Shown: positions 61,362 through 64,000 of the stretch, in pieces | Position numbering within the stretch: position 1 is the stretch's first letter | Layout of the letters: every line of letters starts with the position of its first letter | Assembly (NCBI GenBank): GCA_023138975.1 | Contig: JAGLON010000004.1 | Coordinates: 1 to 64,000, forward strand | Reading direction: 5' to 3' | Source of the DNA: Candidatus Zixiibacteriota bacterium | GTDB lineage: Bacteria; Zixibacteria; MSB-5A5; GN15; JAAZOE01 | Length of the DNA stretch: 64,000 nt | The notes under the pieces: generated by a model | The model's database searches: none | Told to the model about the DNA's origin: nothing | What the model saw: only the letters and a program-made list of their open reading frames with translations | Made by a program: the position numbers and the translations under genes

Positions 61362-62588
61362 TTATTTTAATCCAAACAAGCGTTTGAAAAATGATCGTTT
61401 TTTTGGTTTCTCAGTTTTATCTGCCTTCAATGAAGGAGCCATCTGAGGCATCCCGTCACTATCGGTCTGAGGTGTATTTATATTTTCCGTCCCTGTATTA
61501 GTTATTGGAGCACCGCCCGTTCTCACTTGGCTAAGATCTGACATTCGCTGCTCTTCTGCAGCTGTATTGCCGGGGAACGGCCGATAAGCTTGCTGCACCG
61601 GCTGGAGGGCAGGCGGAGCTTGTTGAACAGGCTGGAGAGCTGGCGGAGCCTGCACTTGCTCACGTTGATACTGTTCCGGTTGAGGTGTCTGATTTGGCTG
61701 AGGATACTGCGGCTGAATAGGCTGTGAGTCAGATGGAGCAGGCTGTTGAACAACAGCTGCTGGCTGCATTGGCTGCATTGGCTGAGCTGGTTGAATAGCC
61801 GGAATGGCTTGTGGCTGAGCCGGTTGTGTCGCTGGAATTGCTTGCGGCTGAGGCTGAGGCACCGGAACCGTTTGAACCGGAGGAGCTGGCTGAGGAGGTA
61901 TCGGCTGAACCGGAAGTGGCTGTGGAGCCTGTACCGGTGGTGCTGAAACTGCGGCTGGTTGCGGAGCCGCCTGTCCTGCGGCGGGCTGAGTCCGGGGTGC
62001 GTCACCGGAACCTTTGGCTTTATCCAGTACCATTTTGAGAATACACTTTAGTGTATCAAAGACACCTGTGCCCTCAGTTGCGGAAGCTCCGAATTGAGGC
62101 CAATTGCCGCTATTAAGTGCGTTTTTCATCTCATCCATGCTCAAAACACCAGGTAGATCCTGCTTGTTATATTGAATCACAAACGGAGTATCGTCGAAAC
62201 TGTAACCGTATTCGGCAAGATTCTCCTTCAGATTATTCAGGGATTCGATATTTTCATCCATTTTGTCAGGCTGTGAATCGGCAACGAAGACTACTCCGTC
62301 GGTACCACGTAGTACCAGCTTACGGGTTGCATTATAATAGACCTGACCAGGAACCGTATAAAGTTGAAATTTGGCCGCAAACCCATTTATCGTACCAATA
62401 TTGATAGGAAGAAAATCAAAATAGAGAGTACGATCGGCATCGGTAGCCAATGAAATCAGCTTTCCCTTGGTATCTGATGGAACCTTTAGGTGAATGTATT
62501 GCAAATTAGTTGTCTTTCCGGACAAACCAGGCCCGTAGTAGACAATCTTGCAACTAACTTCCCTTGTAGCATAATTAATAGAAACCAT
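61362..62588 (-). CDS. MglA-like small GTPase with long Pro/Gln-rich tail
   Basis: 408 residues. Residues 1-195 are an MglA-type Ras-like GTPase with P-loop YYGPGLSGKTTNLQYIH, TVPGQVYYNATRKLVLRG (switch II with Pro instead of Ala-Gly) and NKQDLPG (base recognition). MglA is a polarity switch for gliding and type IV pili. Residues about 205-385 are a low-complexity Pro/Gln/Ala tail. The last residues read KPKKRSFFKRLFGLK, a basic amphipathic end likely to bind membrane. Such a tail is absent from the roughly 195-residue Myxococcus MglA. Confidence 0.9.
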   Translation of the reverse strand: MVSINYATREVSCKIVYYGPGLSGKTTNLQYIHLKVPSDTKGKLISLATDADRTLYFDFLPINIGTINGFAAKFQLYTVPGQVYYNATRKLVLRGTDGVVFVADSQPDKMDENIESLNNLKENLAEYGYSFDDTPFVIQYNKQDLPGVLSMDEMKNALNSGNWPQFGASATEGTGVFDTLKCILKMVLDKAKGSGDAPRTQPAAGQAAPQPAAVSAPPVQAPQPLPVQPIPPQPAPPVQTVPVPQPQPQAIPATQPAQPQAIPAIQPAQPMQPMQPAAVVQQPAPSDSQPIQPQYPQPNQTPQPEQYQREQVQAPPALQPVQQAPPALQPVQQAYRPFPGNTAAEEQRMSDLSQVRTGGAPITNTGTENINTPQTDSDGMPQMAPSLKADKTEKPKKRSFFKRLFGLK

Positions 62589-62596
62589 TTTCTGCC

Positions 62597-62944
62597 TTAG
62601 TAGATTGCTTCCTGGTTATTTAGTTTACCAATTGCGTTTTTTATCTCTAGTCGAACCAAACCGATATTTACTTCCGATTCCGTCAGAACAACTAATAAAC
62701 CAATTCCTGCGTCACAGAAAAACATCTTTCCGTTATCGGCTTCGATCGTAACCTGTTGCACAGGCTTAGACTCCATACGTTCCAAAGACTTTTGTACATT
62801 AGAAGTAATTGAGGCCGCCAACGCGCCGATTGTATCTTCCTCAATCTGAGTGTTGAGGTCGGCAGCGATTACAATGCCGTCTTTACCGACAATCATACTG
62901 CCGGTGATGCCACTGGTTTTATTCAAACCTTCAAGAATTTGATA
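62597..62944 (-). CDS. Roadblock/LC7-domain protein
   Basis: 115 residues from ATG 62944, where GGAGG stands 6 bases ahead; the longer frame to 62992 overlaps the neighbour and has no signal. It is a single roadblock domain (LNKTSGITGSMIVGKDGIVIAADLN, ALAASITSNVQKSLERM, GKMFFCDAGIGLLVVLTE). It lies 8 bases before MglA. With the protein at 60858 it may form a heterodimeric MglB/RomX-type partner; that is inference. Confidence 0.87.
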   Translation of the reverse strand, partial: YQILEGLNKTSGITGSMIVGKDGIVIAADLNTQIEEDTIGALAASITSNVQKSLERMESKPVQQVTIEADNGKMFFCDAGIGLLVVLTESEVNIGLVRLEIKNAIGKLNNQEAIY

Positions 62945-63917
62945 CATAGCGTTCCTCCGCCCTGGCAAACAACGCCGGGCTGTATCGTTCACTCATATAT
63001 TTGCGGATCATATCCGTAGCTTGAGCGATTCGGATATGGATCGTTTCATCTATACTATCATCCGCCATTACCATCAAAGTCACATAATCAATGCGACGAA
63101 TAATAAGTCTGTTTTGACGAGTCATGATATCAATCTTTGTTGGTGCGCCCAGTCGGCTGTACTTATTCACAATCGTCCGGTTTTCTTTTTCTAAAATCAA
63201 TGCCAATGGCCCCCAAAGTTCATAATCCTCTTTGGATCGATTGAACCGAGCCAGAGTTAAACCTTCATCATCAACTAATAGAGCCATCTTAATAGAAGCC
63301 AATTCACCGATATAAGAAACGGCTTTACTTAAAGCACTCGTATCATCAAGAGGTGGCGAGGAACCGACCGATTCCATAGGAGTAAAATCTGGTGCCGAAA
63401 CCGCTGGCTCAAAACTTGTTATTGGCATTTGCGGCTCCTTGGTTTTATCAGTTATGTCTGCATCGACAATTCCTGGTGCAATCGTCGAGGCTGAATATGT
63501 TGGCTTAGCCAACTTCGCCGAACCAGACATTGCGTCGGCCAATGTCAAATACACCGGCTTAATGACAAACGGGACTGCTAGTACCTGCAAAATCAGAGCC
63601 GGAAGATACCGGGTCATCCCCAAAGAAAACGCAACTGAGCTCTCCAAACCATACATCAGAATAATAGTCGTTCCAAAAACTGCTCCAAGGCATAAACGAA
63701 ATACGAGCGTGATTGCCGCACCCATTAACAGTGCCGTTAAAGCTACTGAGCGCCGGAAGAAGTATAACACAATTCCGTAAAATACGACCTCATACAATAT
63801 GTATATTGCTGATGCGGTTAAGAGTGGCATTCCTAAACGACTGGGGAATATCACCATCGGTATTACAACCAAGACCAGCGACACCAGCAGTATCAGTCTT
63901 TTGCTATTTTTCTCCAT
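62931..63917 (-). CDS. Membrane protein with C-terminal roadblock-like domain
   Basis: 328 residues. Four to five helices occupy about 8-130. A Pro/Thr/Ser-rich linker follows to about 195. The C-terminal domain (LSKAVSYIGELASIKMALLVDDEGLTLARFN, GPLALILEKENRTIVNK, RRIDYVTLMVMADDSID) has the roadblock pattern. I know no named family with this combination. It would bring a roadblock partner to the inner membrane, perhaps as a docking site for MglA. It overlaps the next gene's start by 14 bases. Confidence 0.75.
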   Translation of the reverse strand: MEKNSKRLILLVSLVLVVIPMVIFPSRLGMPLLTASAIYILYEVVFYGIVLYFFRRSVALTALLMGAAITLVFRLCLGAVFGTTIILMYGLESSVAFSLGMTRYLPALILQVLAVPFVIKPVYLTLADAMSGSAKLAKPTYSASTIAPGIVDADITDKTKEPQMPITSFEPAVSAPDFTPMESVGSSPPLDDTSALSKAVSYIGELASIKMALLVDDEGLTLARFNRSKEDYELWGPLALILEKENRTIVNKYSRLGAPTKIDIMTRQNRLIIRRIDYVTLMVMADDSIDETIHIRIAQATDMIRKYMSERYSPALFARAEERYVSNS

Positions 63918-63939
63918 ATGGTTGTTACCCTCGCCCGCC

Positions 63940-64000
63940 CTATTGCGCGGCCAATTGCGAAATTAGGCCTGATAGTTTTAATTTTAATGATCCCAGGTTT
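63940..64000 (-). CDS. Possible C-terminal end of an upstream gene
   Basis: An open minus-strand frame from the window edge ends with TAG at 63940-63942 and reads NLGSLKLKLSGLISQLAAQ at its end. The stop lies 22 bases before the next ATG, so the spacing fits an operon member. Nothing can be said of its function. A second open frame runs through the next start, so this call is weak. Confidence 0.3.
   Translation of the reverse strand, partial: NLGSLKLKLSGLISQLAAQ

Noticed and set aside
61523-62038. Alternate frames of over 60 residues in the mglA tail region
   Set aside because: They come from the repetitive Pro/Gln codons read out of frame and are low complexity.
1-64000. Insertion sequences, prophage genes, integrase or attachment sites
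   Set aside because: No transposase, recombinase or phage structural gene and no flanking repeats were seen. The tRNA-Leu is not next to an integrase or a duplicated 3' end.

Overview
The window comes from a Gram-negative bacterium with a didermal envelope. It encodes outer-membrane beta-barrels, lipoproteins, type IV pili, ADP-heptose-type sugar genes and an elongasome. Secreted proteins carry a dockerin-like segment and a C-terminal sorting-type Ig-like domain with an NPFNPST motif. That combination, plus three roadblock proteins around an MglA GTPase and a GYWKNH-type lipoprotein, is what one sees in the FCB-group and neighbouring candidate phyla. Candidate phylum Zixibacteria is my best guess, by inference only. 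TGA is used as an ordinary stop here, for example in several ATGA start/stop overlaps. Almost everything lies on the minus strand in long, tightly packed operons.

Layout. 0-3 kb: start of an integral-membrane glycosyltransferase, a type IV pilin-like protein, a lipoprotein and a beta-barrel. 3-7.3 kb: tRNA-Leu(GAG), secG and the glycolytic set tpiA-pgk-gap, with a beta-barrel gene upstream. 7.4-14.9 kb: a two-domain retropepsin-like protein, the elongasome genes mreC-mreD-mrdA-rodA (no mreB), ptsN and accA. 14.9-28.6 kb: a surface-polysaccharide block with a lipid-linked sugar-phosphate transferase, GT2 and GT4 transferases, a polyprenyl-phosphate-mannose synthase type enzyme, YfhO and GT39-type membrane proteins, a flippase-like protein, a deacetylase-like protein and an acetyltransferase. 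A plus-strand FKBP isomerase gene and a small STAS-like gene sit inside it. 28.8-32.2 kb: a large secreted beta-helix protein made of two near-identical halves.

32.4-35.9 kb: pyrR-pyrB-pyrC behind a strong promoter and a leader that carries a PyrR-binding sequence and an intrinsic terminator, so attenuation control can be read directly from the sequence. 35.9-46.9 kb: a double-ATPase ABC protein, then accC-gcvH-gcvPA-(DUF2007-like)-(thioredoxin/TPR protein)-gcvPB, then pilT-accB-pepP-TPR. The thioredoxin/TPR gene is the most remarkable item. It is interrupted by one in-frame TGA exactly where the first catalytic cysteine of a CxxC thioredoxin should be, and a perfect 7-bp hairpin with a six-base loop follows at the spacing expected of a bacterial SECIS. 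I read it as an exported UxxC selenoprotein encoded inside the glycine-cleavage operon.

47-54.6 kb: heptose kinase and nucleotidyltransferase, CrcB with a DUF190 protein, two small plus-strand genes, an RNase Z-like hydrolase, threonine aldolase, a polyprenol-kinase-like protein and a double-parvulin lipoprotein. 54.7-64 kb: a motility operon with three roadblock-type proteins, an MglA-like GTPase with a long Pro/Gln-rich tail, PilB, PilT, PilC and a PilS-like sensor kinase. This joins the polarity switch and the pilus motor in one transcription direction.
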